DNA of 10,494 nt from NCBI GenBank assembly GCA_900642245.1, contig CAAAJI010000247.1, positions 32,265 to 42,758 of the forward strand, given 5' to 3'. The DNA is from Fragilaria radians (taxonomy: Eukaryota; Bacillariophyta; Fragilariophyceae; Fragilariales; Fragilariaceae). This document shows positions 1 to 7,635 of the stretch, piece by piece (positions within the stretch are counted from its first letter, which is position 1; every line of letters begins with the position of its first letter). Under the pieces are notes generated by a model. The model saw only the letters and a list, made by a program, of their open reading frames with translations. It did not search any database and had not been told where the DNA came from. A program made the position numbers and the translations under genes.

Positions 1-861
1 CGACGCATCGAATGTTACGCAAGGTTTACCGGTTTCACCTTTAAATACCTCGATATCGGGCAAGAATCTAATGGAAGTTCCAGTCGCTCTTTTTTCCTGC
101 AATTTTTGTAACAATTGTAGATTTTTGTGCTGTGTTTCAGAATCATCAGTCTCGTCATCAATATTTCGTTTTTTGCGTTTGGTCCCAATCATTTCAATTG
201 CCTCTGTGAGATCGACCTTCCCAAGCGAGCTCCCATTGCTGACTTGTAAGCTACCCTTAGGACGTCCTTGCTCAAAGCGCATGGCATATTCCTTATTTTC
301 TCTGTGCACTGTTACTTCGACGTATTCACTAAGGGCATTTACAACAGAAATACCTACACCATGCAGTCCTCCAGAAACTTTATATCCTCCGCTGGATCCC
401 TGATTGTCGAATTTTCCACCAGCATGAAGTACTGTTAGAACAGTTTCTAAGGCGGATACTCCCGTGGTAGGATGTAAACCTGTTGGGATGCCTCTTCCAT
501 CGTCAATGACAGTACACGATCCATCTTCTTCAATAATTGTTGCGATGTAGGTTGCATATCCTGCCAACGCTTCGTCGACACAATTATCAACAACTTCCCA
601 AACAAGATGGTGAAGACCATCAGGACCAGTTGAACCAATATACATGCCAGGTCTCTTTCGGACTGGATCAAGACCTTCTAAAACTGTAATCTGCGCAGCA
701 TCATATTCACCCCTTCCTTTTTCCACTGTCGCTGCATACCTTATTGACTTACGATACACATATTTCGATCCGAAAGTAGAAGGGATAACATATGCGGACA
801 GTGACGGTGTAAGGTGACCAACGATTGCAGTGAAAATTACATTAAAACGACTCGGCATCAT
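1..861 (-). CDS. gyrB: DNA gyrase subunit B, probably plastid-targeted, N-terminal 287 codons (cut at window edge)
   Basis: Gyrase B supplies the ATPase and DNA-gate functions of the type II topoisomerase that introduces negative supercoils; a nuclear copy like this would serve an organelle. The frame runs open from ATG at 861 to base 1. Starts at 861 and 858 are adjacent, and an in-frame TAA lies four codons upstream, which fixes the 5' end. The GHKL ATPase fold is clear: N-box EVVDNCVDEA (about residues 89-98, with Glu89 and Asn93), DDGRGIPTG (120-128, Asp120 binds adenine), GGKF (148-151) and the ATP lid KVSGGLHGVG (161-170). The order and wording match cyanobacterial-type GyrB. Residues 1-23 form a hydrophobic signal peptide ending SLSA, followed by YVIPS, an ASAFAP-like cleavage context; residues 24-50 are basic and Ser-rich, as in a transit peptide. 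A charged Lys-rich then acidic insertion of about 33 residues sits near 226-258. The C-terminal transducer end and the TOPRIM half lie outside the window. Plastid targeting is inferred from the leader; dual mitochondrial targeting is possible. Confidence 0.93.
   Translation of the reverse strand, partial: MMPSRFNVIFTAIVGHLTPSLSAYVIPSTFGSKYVYRKSIRYAATVEKGRGEYDAAQITVLEGLDPVRKRPGMYIGSTGPDGLHHLVWEVVDNCVDEALAGYATYIATIIEEDGSCTVIDDGRGIPTGLHPTTGVSALETVLTVLHAGGKFDNQGSSGGYKVSGGLHGVGISVVNALSEYVEVTVHRENKEYAMRFEQGRPKGSLQVSNGSSLGKVDLTEAIEMIGTKRKKRNIDDETDDSETQHKNLQLLQKLQEKRATGTSIRFLPDIEVFKGETGKPCVTFDAS
793..861 (-). other. Signal peptide with ASAFAP-like plastid-import site in gyrase B
   Basis: The first 23 codons read as a short polar start, a hydrophobic core (VIFTAIVGHL) and a small-residue end (SLSA) before Tyr24. 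In heterokont algae, plastid preproteins carry a signal peptide cut before an aromatic residue in an ASAFAP motif, followed by a basic, Ser/Thr-rich transit peptide; LSA-YVIP with the following KYVYRKS stretch fits. Cleavage between residues 23 and 24 is a prediction by eye. Confidence 0.65.
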
Positions 862-2258
862 TCTGACAACGATTTACAACTCTTCCAAAAAATGAATCGT
901 AAATCTTGATCCGTAGTGTCATAACCCAATAATTCTGTGGGACACAAGTACAATAAAGAGCAGACAATTTAATTCTACGGTGACATTCTTCAATTTTTTC
1001 GATGAAATCCATAAAAGGGCAATAAAAAGTTTATTTTTTCATTGTGATAAAAAGGAAATACAAAGATTTTTTCTTCCAACTTTCAAGTATGCAACACTTT
1101 TCAGTGCATCATCATTTGAACCTAACACTTAACTTGCATTTATCAAACCATGCCAATGCTTCAAACACTTCTGCCTCCAACTATACATCTATCTTATTCC
1201 TGCTCCTATGACTGGAAATTGAAGTCGGTGCAACACAAATCAAAATTGCGGGCTATCACCACGATGCTTACTTCTTGGTATCATAATCACCAATTATCCG
1301 CTGTTAACTTCGGGACCATGTAAGATCTGATCTGAAGGTATTATTTATTGGTAGCCAAAAAAGTTACTGCATAAGCCTCAACTTCTCTATTTTTGAACAC
1401 CAGCGCAGTACACATAAGTAATATTTACTATTTCTCCTTGACAAAATAAACCAATAGCCAACTTTTCTCTTCTGAGAGCTGATGATATACCTTGCATGCA
1501 AAAACGTAAAATCAGTCATTGTTACCACCATTGGACTTTGCATTTAGGCCATTATGAATTCTGAAAGGTTGAGTCACAAAAAGTAATTGAAACAATAATA
1601 CGCTTTGGAAACACAGTTTTATTGTTGGTGCATAACTGGTGATCAATTTGTTTATCTAAATTAATAAATGCATTCTTCATACAGGATTATTCTGTCAAAT
1701 GATCGATTAAACATTAAGGATTCATTTTGAAACTGATTTTTGAATTAATTTCTTTATTGTTGACTTTGTAATAGTGACAGCAATATGTGTTTCGGGAAAA
1801 GAATTCACGACGTACAAAGTTGAGTTGATATATTAAGGTTCTCTGCTATCATCATTGTGTTTTCTAAGAGAGAAACGTATATATTGTCTTTAAATTTTTA
1901 TTCAAACCATCGAATTTTATGTATGTTGTTTTAAGGTTAGATAAATGCGGAAGCCTATTCTTGAACATTGTAATTCACATAAAAGTAATTACAATTTAAA
2001 ATTAAACCGTTTCTCCTAGGGCTCTATCTAGTAATTATGTGTATCATGATAACTATCCTTAGGGGTTTATTTTTCTCTTAAAATTACGAGTATGTGGCCT
2101 TCCAAGCGAATATATGCTTTGTTGTGTCTTGTCATATGTGTGCTGAATATGGCGTGAATGTGAACTAGTTATGGTGATAACTAGAATTGTCTTGGTAAAG
2201 AGACCTGTATCAAAATTGAAAATGGAGAGGAGCTTGGGCAAAAATTAATAATTGTCAC
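862..2258. other. Non-coding spacer between gyrase B and the first UNC93-like gene
   Basis: This 1.4 kb AT-rich stretch contains the 5' flank of the gyrase gene (transcribed toward 1) and the 3' flank of the UNC93-like gene (ending at 2259). I found no long frame with protein-like composition on either strand, no tRNA-like arms and no retroelement motif. A 60-codon minus-strand frame at 2059-2241 looks like chance. A perfect short hairpin lies at 2165-2184. Confidence 0.6.
2165..2184. repeat. Perfect 8-bp inverted repeat with 4-base loop
   Basis: CTAGTTAT at 2165-2172 is exactly complementary to ATAACTAG at 2177-2184 around a GGTG loop. It lies 75-94 bases past the stop codon of the minus-strand UNC93-like gene, so it would fall in the 3' untranslated region. 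The stem has only two G-C pairs, so it is weak, and a function is not shown. Confidence 0.5.
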
Positions 2259-3722
2259 TTAAATATACTCCACAGTGGCATTTCGAAGACTTAGCTCCAC
2301 ATTTTCGCTTACTGCCAGTTCAGATCGTCTAAACTCTTGCTCACGCTTGAACAAGATTGTTGCCCGCCAGTATCCTAGCAATGCTAGACAACCCGAAATA
2401 CAAATGATAAGTGGAAAGGTTCGAACATCATGGAGGGAATTGTCGGTGTAGAGTACACAGTATTTGCCAGGGATTTCACAATTGAGATGATACGTAAAGA
2501 AGTAACCCATGGAATTTGCGATTCCATTTTGTAGAATCAAATTGCTAAAGGCTCCCACTGGGTCTGAAGAAAAGTAATCTGCAAATATGGCCTTCAGTGT
2601 CGTTTCGAATGAACTCCTACCGATTCCCTGCAGAGTGTAGATTGTAACAATGCCTGACATATCCCATTCCATAGCATCGGGCTGAATCAGAAAGGTCAAG
2701 GCCACAAAAAAGAAGCTTAATATACCCGCAATGACTACCGGTCCCTTCCGACGCATGAATGTGGTGGTGAACAAACTGAGCAAACAAGCAATGAGGGCTG
2801 TCCAAGAAGAAAAGATTCCTACATAGTGAGAGTCATAATCTTGAAGTGCCACAGCTAATACTTCTCCATTTACATAGGAGTTCATGAAGGCACCACCAAA
2901 TCCAAATATTGCATTCAAACCCACCAAGTATATCATTTTTCTATCTCGAAAAATCAGTCGTATGGCAGCAGTTACCTTATATAGGAAGGTATTGGGTGAG
3001 TTCGGTTCTTCCACTTTTGGATAATTTTGCACCAAAAGCATAGCTACTGTGGTCACCATTGCAATTGCAGTGTAGGTCGCAAAAATTGCTTTCCAATCCA
3101 TGAAGTATACTAACAGTGAAGATAATGCTCTTAAAAACGCCTCTGTGGAAAGCATAACAAATCCGAAAATTCCAGCCATATACGAAGTACTATCACTAAT
3201 GTCTTGCGATAAGGCATTTGCATGCAGCTTTGCAGCTTGCGCAAAGTAAGTACCCTGAGCCACCCAAAGGAAACCTGCTCCTAATCCACCCAGGATCGCA
3301 GCAATAGCAGCAGTACTTCGTATTCGGAGACCACTCTCTGATAAGGCAATAGCACGTTCGATTTCTAGAGAGGATGTTGCGACCACAAAGCATGCGACGT
3401 AACTACTATACAGGGCCATCCCGAAAATCATAGCGTTTCGACTACCCAGTCGTCTCACCACATACGATGCCCCCAAAAGGGCTGATAATGTGTACGACAA
3501 ATACATGACACCCACTTGAAGAGCCCCCACAGAACCCAATCGTGCAGTTGCCAATGAAACACAGGATACTACAGTCCCATGGTTACTGCTGAATAACACT
3601 GACATGACAAAAAAGTTTCGTAATATCCGACGTTCTTCATTTTGACTCGTTGGAGATCCCAGATGACTCAACTCGATATCTTCTGGTGTCTCTTGAGATC
3701 TACCACTCGCAGATCCTAACAT
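2259..3722 (-). CDS. UNC93-like major facilitator superfamily membrane protein, copy 1
   Basis: A complete intronless frame of 487 residues, ATG at 3722 and TAA at 2261-2259. A hydrophilic, acidic N-terminus (1-34) precedes about 11-12 hydrophobic segments, roughly at 37-57, 66-88, 95-117, 137-159, 178-208, 211-232, 263-285, 300-320, 328-346, 355-372, 390-412 and 435-457, then a charged tail. The WVAQGTYF motif (153-160) after the fourth segment matches the W-x-AQG-x-Y signature of the UNC-93/UNC93-like family. LQGIGRSSFE (364-373) and the DPVGAFSN stretch (387-394) correspond to the family's second-half signatures. UNC-93 proteins of animals regulate potassium channels or chaperone Toll-like receptors; the algal members have no established substrate, so transport or channel regulation is only a family inference. 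The paralogue at 6256-7635 shares over half its residues. This copy carries about 12 extra residues near 118-137, between segments 3 and 4. Two cysteines (415 and 422) are shared with the paralogue. Confidence 0.88.
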   Translation of the reverse strand: MLGSASGRSQETPEDIELSHLGSPTSQNEERRILRNFFVMSVLFSSNHGTVVSCVSLATARLGSVGALQVGVMYLSYTLSALLGASYVVRRLGSRNAMIFGMALYSSYVACFVVATSSLEIERAIALSESGLRIRSTAAIAAILGGLGAGFLWVAQGTYFAQAAKLHANALSQDISDSTSYMAGIFGFVMLSTEAFLRALSSLLVYFMDWKAIFATYTAIAMVTTVAMLLVQNYPKVEEPNSPNTFLYKVTAAIRLIFRDRKMIYLVGLNAIFGFGGAFMNSYVNGEVLAVALQDYDSHYVGIFSSWTALIACLLSLFTTTFMRRKGPVVIAGILSFFFVALTFLIQPDAMEWDMSGIVTIYTLQGIGRSSFETTLKAIFADYFSSDPVGAFSNLILQNGIANSMGYFFTYHLNCEIPGKYCVLYTDNSLHDVRTFPLIICISGCLALLGYWRATILFKREQEFRRSELAVSENVELSLRNATVEYI

Positions 3723-3969
3723 TTAGATTAGCTTTTATTGCTTGTTACTGTTACTCTTCTCCAGAGATATCCTTAACGACAACAAGGATTATCGTCTTTG
3801 AATCGGCATGCAGAAATTAGATCACGGTTTTTCTGGATCAAGAAAAAAGTCACTGGATTCTTAACCGGGGGTGAACCAGTGACTTAAATTTAAATCGAGG
3901 ATATTCATTCGCTAACTTGGTGAACATTTCCCCCTACCGTCCCAAATCTATTGTACAAGACAATGCAAA
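3723..3969. promoter_or_regulatory. 5' flank of UNC93-like copy 1
   Basis: These 247 bases precede the start codon of the minus-strand gene and must contain at least part of its promoter and leader. No TATA box or other diatom promoter element is convincing by eye. The only distinct structure is the hairpin at 3847-3885. The assignment rests on position alone. Confidence 0.35.
3847..3885. repeat. Perfect 10-bp inverted repeat (hairpin) upstream of UNC93-like copy 1
   Basis: AAGTCACTGG at 3847-3856 pairs exactly with CCAGTGACTT at 3876-3885 across a 19-base spacer. It lies 125 bases upstream of the minus-strand start codon at 3722. Such an arrangement could be a transcription-factor dyad, a hairpin in the 5' leader, or the terminal repeats of a tiny mobile-element relic. 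The sequence does not decide among these. Confidence 0.6.
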
Positions 3970-4197
3970 ATGTCCAATAACTACGAACCCGGAAATCGCA
4001 AATTGAAACTATAACACAATGAATCACTACGTGACCCAGAAAAAAGGGACTGCCCACATAATCTGGACAGCCTTCGCGCTCGTGATTTTGGGCTTTCGGG
4101 ATTTTGGGACCAGATAGATCTATTTGAAAGAGTTGTTATGGTACTTGATATAGATAGTCTGGAGGTAGGTGAATCTAATTCCAAGAAGTCACTGTAA
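3970..4197 (+). pseudogene. Possible decayed small reading frame, one internal stop, function unknown
   Basis: A plus-strand frame opens with ATG at 3970 (MSNNYEPGNR), meets TAA at 4012-4014, and then stays open for 60 more codons to TAA at 4195-4197. The part after the stop is charged and globular in composition (for example LDSLRARDF and DLFERVVMVLD). The opposite strand is also open over 3981-4184, but that frame is Ser/Arg-rich, as antisense frames often are, so the plus strand is the better candidate. I recognise no family. It may be a broken gene, an exon, retroelement debris or chance. Confidence 0.25.
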
Positions 4198-4509
4198 AGT
4201 AGTCATTGTGTTTGCCTTAGCGTCAACTCTCTAAACATATATGCACTTCTTCCCCCCTGTCTTCAATACAGTCTGAATCAAGGACTTGAGACAATCAGTT
4301 TCTCCTATTAATTATCAATGGGTGTTGGGAGAAAGCCTTGTGCCTCACGCAGCTATAGCTTTAGTTGAAAAAAGTAAAATTTCGATTAAACGCTTGAAAA
4401 AACTACCTAATTCTAGCTGAGTGAGGGCTCAGAAGCCAAGGCTTAATTTGAGCCAGACCTTCTTTGGATGAAGATTCAACTGAACAAAAACTGACTAAGT
4501 TTCCTACTA
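4198..4509. other. Spacer without recognisable gene
   Basis: I see no protein-like frame, RNA structure or repeat worth naming here. If the retroelement fragment at 4510-4880 once continued past its pol stop, this region would hold its 3' flank or LTR, but I could not find an LTR-like end or a matching repeat elsewhere in the window. Confidence 0.4.
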
Positions 4510-4880
4510 TTACAATAGAAATGCGGGGTGAAGTTGGCGAATATTATTACGTTCGGTGACTGTCAGGATTCATTGGATCTTAGCAGTACAATTAGCACGG
4601 ACATTTTCAATGATATAAGGTCCTTGAAGAGGATGAATGTTGAACCTCAACTTCAGTCTTGAATTACTTCTTATTTGTTTAGGTTTATCTCCCGGTACTT
4701 TCTCGTATTTTTTGTCATAGAATCGATTTGATTTGTTGCCTACATTCATTCGGTTCCTACAAATGCACAAGAGGAATGACAATTTAAGATTCGGATAAAC
4801 TAATGTCTCAATTCCTTGCCTATTTTGGAAAGGTAAACCCTGCATTAAAATAGCATGGTATGAGATATTGTTTGTATTAC
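4510..4880 (-). pseudogene. Decayed Ty3/gypsy-type integrase C-terminus (GPY/F module)
   Basis: On the minus strand, an open stretch from about 4880 reads YHAILMQGLPFQ, compatible with the end of a Ty3/gypsy integrase core (H-x-x-L-x-x-x-P-x-Q), then NKSNRFYDKKYEKVPGDK, matching the basic segment that precedes the C-terminal domain. Next come GPYIIENVRANCTAKIQ and, after an in-frame TGA at 4572-4570, VTERNNIRQLHP, before TAA at 4512-4510. In Ty3/gypsy integrases this order (GPY/F, a V-x-x-NGT strand, then an R-x-NIR-x-x-P end) marks the GPY/F module, which contacts DNA or chromatin. The TGA replaces a codon inside the module, so the piece is dead. No reverse transcriptase, protease or LTR of this element was found nearby. 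It lies between the two UNC93-like genes and in the same orientation. Confidence 0.62.
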
Positions 4881-5962
4881 TAGAAATCTAAAATTAAGTA
4901 GTCCATGTTGTGATTCCAAAAATGTCACATAGTTTAATGTTTCACAACAAGGGCTGCCGAAACAGATTCCCCTCCCAAGTTAATAGTGAATCATGGAAGA
5001 AAACTTGACTATGTTCTTTATTCAAAAAGTCAAAATCATGGGGTTTATCTTTCATATTTGATGCTTGGTCCATCAACTAATACTTTGCCATTTCAATGCA
5101 AAATGATTTGGTATTCCCTTTACATTTTTATTCGGTGAATATCTTTTTCTGCCCATGATTACAGATTCTTATCGTTTTAGCATGGCTTACAAACCTAGAG
5201 TCCAAAATATTCCATCATTTTTCACAAGGTTTATTAATACAAACTGCGGATTTAGTTAGCTATTAGTCTTGTTTTCTCACATGGTGCTTTGCTCAGATGA
5301 TATTAGTTTATAGACAGGAGCTAGGTGTAGGATGAGCCACTATTTAGTTAATTGAGGCATTCATTTAGCTATTCCTCCTCTCCTTGAAATTAATTCTTTA
5401 GATTCTATCTATATATTCCTTAGTCTCTTGTGAAATGGCAGTCGAAATCATCTTGACTACTTTCCAGATTATTTGTTTGATTTGTGAAAGCAAACGCGCC
5501 TAGTTATCATTATCACCAAGTATTCAATTCAACAAGTAATTTAATTTTCCTAGAATTTTTGAAGTCAAGGCTTCTTGGGTATTCAATAAAATAATTAATT
5601 CAGTCTAATATGTACTAAGTCTACTATTAACCATTCATTAGTGTGGTAATGGACTCTTTGTAAACCGTTGATGTATTCTCCTATGTTACTGTTGGATTCA
5701 TAAATCATGTACGGAAAATATCTTTTTAATCTTTGTAGCATATCATTGACAGTGATTTGTTAGGTTCTGCCTTTGCTCCTTTTCTTCCCAGAAATACTCA
5801 CAAAAAGAGAGCTGTTTGTCAAAGTAATAAGCACAGCCATAATTATATCAAACTAACTGCAAAACTTTAGAACTGCCTGAGGTAAATGGCCAAGTTGAGT
5901 CTCAATATCCACATACTTTTATCAACGATAATATTTCTGTTGTTTCAGATTAAAAACATCTC
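4881..5962. other. AT-rich spacer, no gene recognised
   Basis: The integrase core of the Ty3/gypsy relic would be expected here on the minus strand. Reading the first few hundred bases of that strand shows only scattered stops and no zinc-binding or D,D-35-E core motifs, so it has been lost or has decayed beyond recognition by eye. The rest shows no long frame, tRNA or repeat array. Confidence 0.5.
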
Positions 5963-6133
5963 TTAATATATTTTGACTGCGAGATGCATTTTTAACTCTA
6001 ATTCCTCATAAGGCAAGTTATGTATTGAATTTAAAAGAGAAATAAATGTGGTGAGTGCCTTACTCAGTTTAGAGAGGCGTGGAGCCAACACATTATCAAT
6101 TTTCCAAACAGTCCTTTCCAGGGTTTCAAAGGA
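5963..6133 (-). other. Unassigned 56-codon open stretch downstream of UNC93-like copy 2
   Basis: On the minus strand the frame from 6133 to TAA at 5965-5963 encodes 56 residues with a helix-like, amphipathic pattern (FETLERTVWKIDNVL, then LPYEELELKMHLA), and it has no ATG near its opening. It lies 123 bases past the stop of the UNC93-like gene at 6256. The plus strand is also partly open here (about 6011-6133), so strand and coding status are uncertain. It could be a remnant of another gene, an exon, retroelement debris or chance. No family is recognised. Confidence 0.2.
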
Positions 6134-6255
6134 TTAGGCGTAAGCCAGAAACCGAAGCCGATGAAAAATTAATGTCGAGGTTATAGAGATACGACTAGCC
6201 CTGGAGACTCTGAAGGAAACTCAAACCGAATTCATCGATTTCGACCTTGACTTGG

Positions 6256-7635
6256 TCATGTAAGTTCCAAATCTGCTTCAATAGTTGATAGCATATCACG
6301 TCTTGCAATCTCGCGTTGACGCAGAGTTGATGCCATCCAAAATCCAAGTATGGACAAAAGTGCAGAGCAGCATATAATCAAAACGAATTTTCGAACATCA
6401 TGTCGCGATCCGTCAGAGAACTCTACGCAATATCTTGATGGTACATTGCATATCAGGCTGAAAGTTAGAGCGTATCCGAGTGAACTTGCAAGACCATTTT
6501 GTAGCACAATGTTACTGAATGCTCCAATCGGATCTGAATCGAAATAATCTGCGAAGGTTGCCTTAAGTGTGGATTCAAAAGTAGAACGGCCGATTCCTTG
6601 AAGGCTATAGATCATCATCAGACCAGATAAGCCCCATAGCTTCGCATTAGGCTGAATCAAAAATGGAAAGGAGACGAAGAAAAAGCAAAATGCACCAATT
6701 ATTAACATAGGGCCCTTTGTGGAGATTCTTGACGTTAAGATGCTTGTAGTTGCAGCTACCAAAGTTGTCCACGCAGAAAACAAACCAATGAAATGAGAGT
6801 CTTTGTCATTAAGAGCTTGTCTAGCAACTTCTCCATTTACGTAAGAATTGACAAATGCTCCGGAAAAGCCAAAGGTGGCATTCAGCCCAATCATATACTT
6901 CATTTTTGGATCCCGTATAATTAGCCGCACAGCTGCAGTAAGATGAAATACCATATTAGAAGTCAAATCCTCTCGTTCTCTACTAGAGTAATCATACACA
7001 TACACCATACTAGTAGCTGTGACAAGCGTGATGACGGTGAAAGTTGCAAATATTGATGTCCAATCCATAATCATAGTCAATGCTGAGGAAAGAGCGTGGA
7101 CAAATGTTTCAAAAGAAAGGTAAATAAAGGCGAAAGTTCCAGCCAAGTAGGAATTACAATCGCTAAGGTCTTTTGCCGTAGAATACGCATAACGTTTTGA
7201 GACGTCAGTGAAGTATGCCCCCTGTGCTAACCATAAGAGTCCCGATCCGACACCTCCAAACATTGCCCCTATAAGTGCGATTTCTTGTTGTGATGAGGGG
7301 AATAATTCCACAATTAGAAAGGATGCCACGTATATCGAATATAGGAGCATACCCAGAATCATTCCATTCCGAGCCCCACATTTCGTCACAACCAAACTTG
7401 CGCCAAGAACCGCGGAAAGAGTGTAGCACAAATAAAGTATGCCAGATTGCCACGCTCCAATCATCCCAAGCCGTGCTGTCGCTAGAGATAGACATGCTAC
7501 GACTGTTCCATGATTAATGCTAAACAAACAAGACATGATGCAAAAGTTGTTGAATATTTGAGTGCCTTCTTGTACTATCGGTGGAAGCTCTAGAGCACTA
7601 TCATCCTCCGTTATTGATTCAGAGCATTGTGCCAT
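6256..7635 (-). CDS. UNC93-like major facilitator superfamily membrane protein, copy 2
   Basis: A complete intronless frame of 459 residues, ATG at 7635 and TGA at 6258-6256. The layout matches copy 1: a short acidic N-terminus (1-26), about 11-12 hydrophobic segments and a charged tail. The family signature W-x-AQG-x-Y is WLAQGAYF (135-142), and the second-half motifs are LQGIGRSTFE (345-354) and DPIGAFSN (368-375). Over the first 81 aligned residues, about 53 are identical to copy 1 by eye; the least conserved parts are the termini and the loop near 212-228. It lacks the 12 extra residues that copy 1 has between segments 3 and 4. Cys396 and Cys403, with the following HDVR (412-415), align with copy 1 Cys415, Cys422 and HDVR, a C-x6-C loop between the last two hydrophobic segments. 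It is a multi-pass membrane protein, and its substrate or partner cannot be told from sequence. The same orientation and closeness suggest an old tandem duplication, with each copy having its own promoter. Confidence 0.88.
   Translation of the reverse strand: MAQCSESITEDDSALELPPIVQEGTQIFNNFCIMSCLFSINHGTVVACLSLATARLGMIGAWQSGILYLCYTLSAVLGASLVVTKCGARNGMILGMLLYSIYVASFLIVELFPSSQQEIALIGAMFGGVGSGLLWLAQGAYFTDVSKRYAYSTAKDLSDCNSYLAGTFAFIYLSFETFVHALSSALTMIMDWTSIFATFTVITLVTATSMVYVYDYSSREREDLTSNMVFHLTAAVRLIIRDPKMKYMIGLNATFGFSGAFVNSYVNGEVARQALNDKDSHFIGLFSAWTTLVAATTSILTSRISTKGPMLIIGAFCFFFVSFPFLIQPNAKLWGLSGLMMIYSLQGIGRSTFESTLKATFADYFDSDPIGAFSNIVLQNGLASSLGYALTFSLICNVPSRYCVEFSDGSRHDVRKFVLIICCSALLSILGFWMASTLRQREIARRDMLSTIEADLELT

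Noticed and set aside
71..403. 110-codon plus-strand open frame
   Set aside because: It lies inside the gyrase B gene on the opposite strand; the minus frame has clear GHKL motifs, so this is an antisense shadow.
2059..2241. 60-codon minus-strand frame just past the UNC93-like copy 1 stop
   Set aside because: It has low-complexity Ser/Thr/Ile composition, contains the hairpin, resembles no family and probably lies in the 3' UTR.
2419..2428. GGTTCGAAC-like string resembling a tRNA B box
   Set aside because: It lies inside the UNC93-like coding sequence, with no A box, acceptor stem or cloverleaf around it.
3981..4184. 67-codon minus-strand frame rich in Ser and Arg
   Set aside because: Its composition is typical of the antisense of a coding-like plus frame, and no motif or homologue is recognised.
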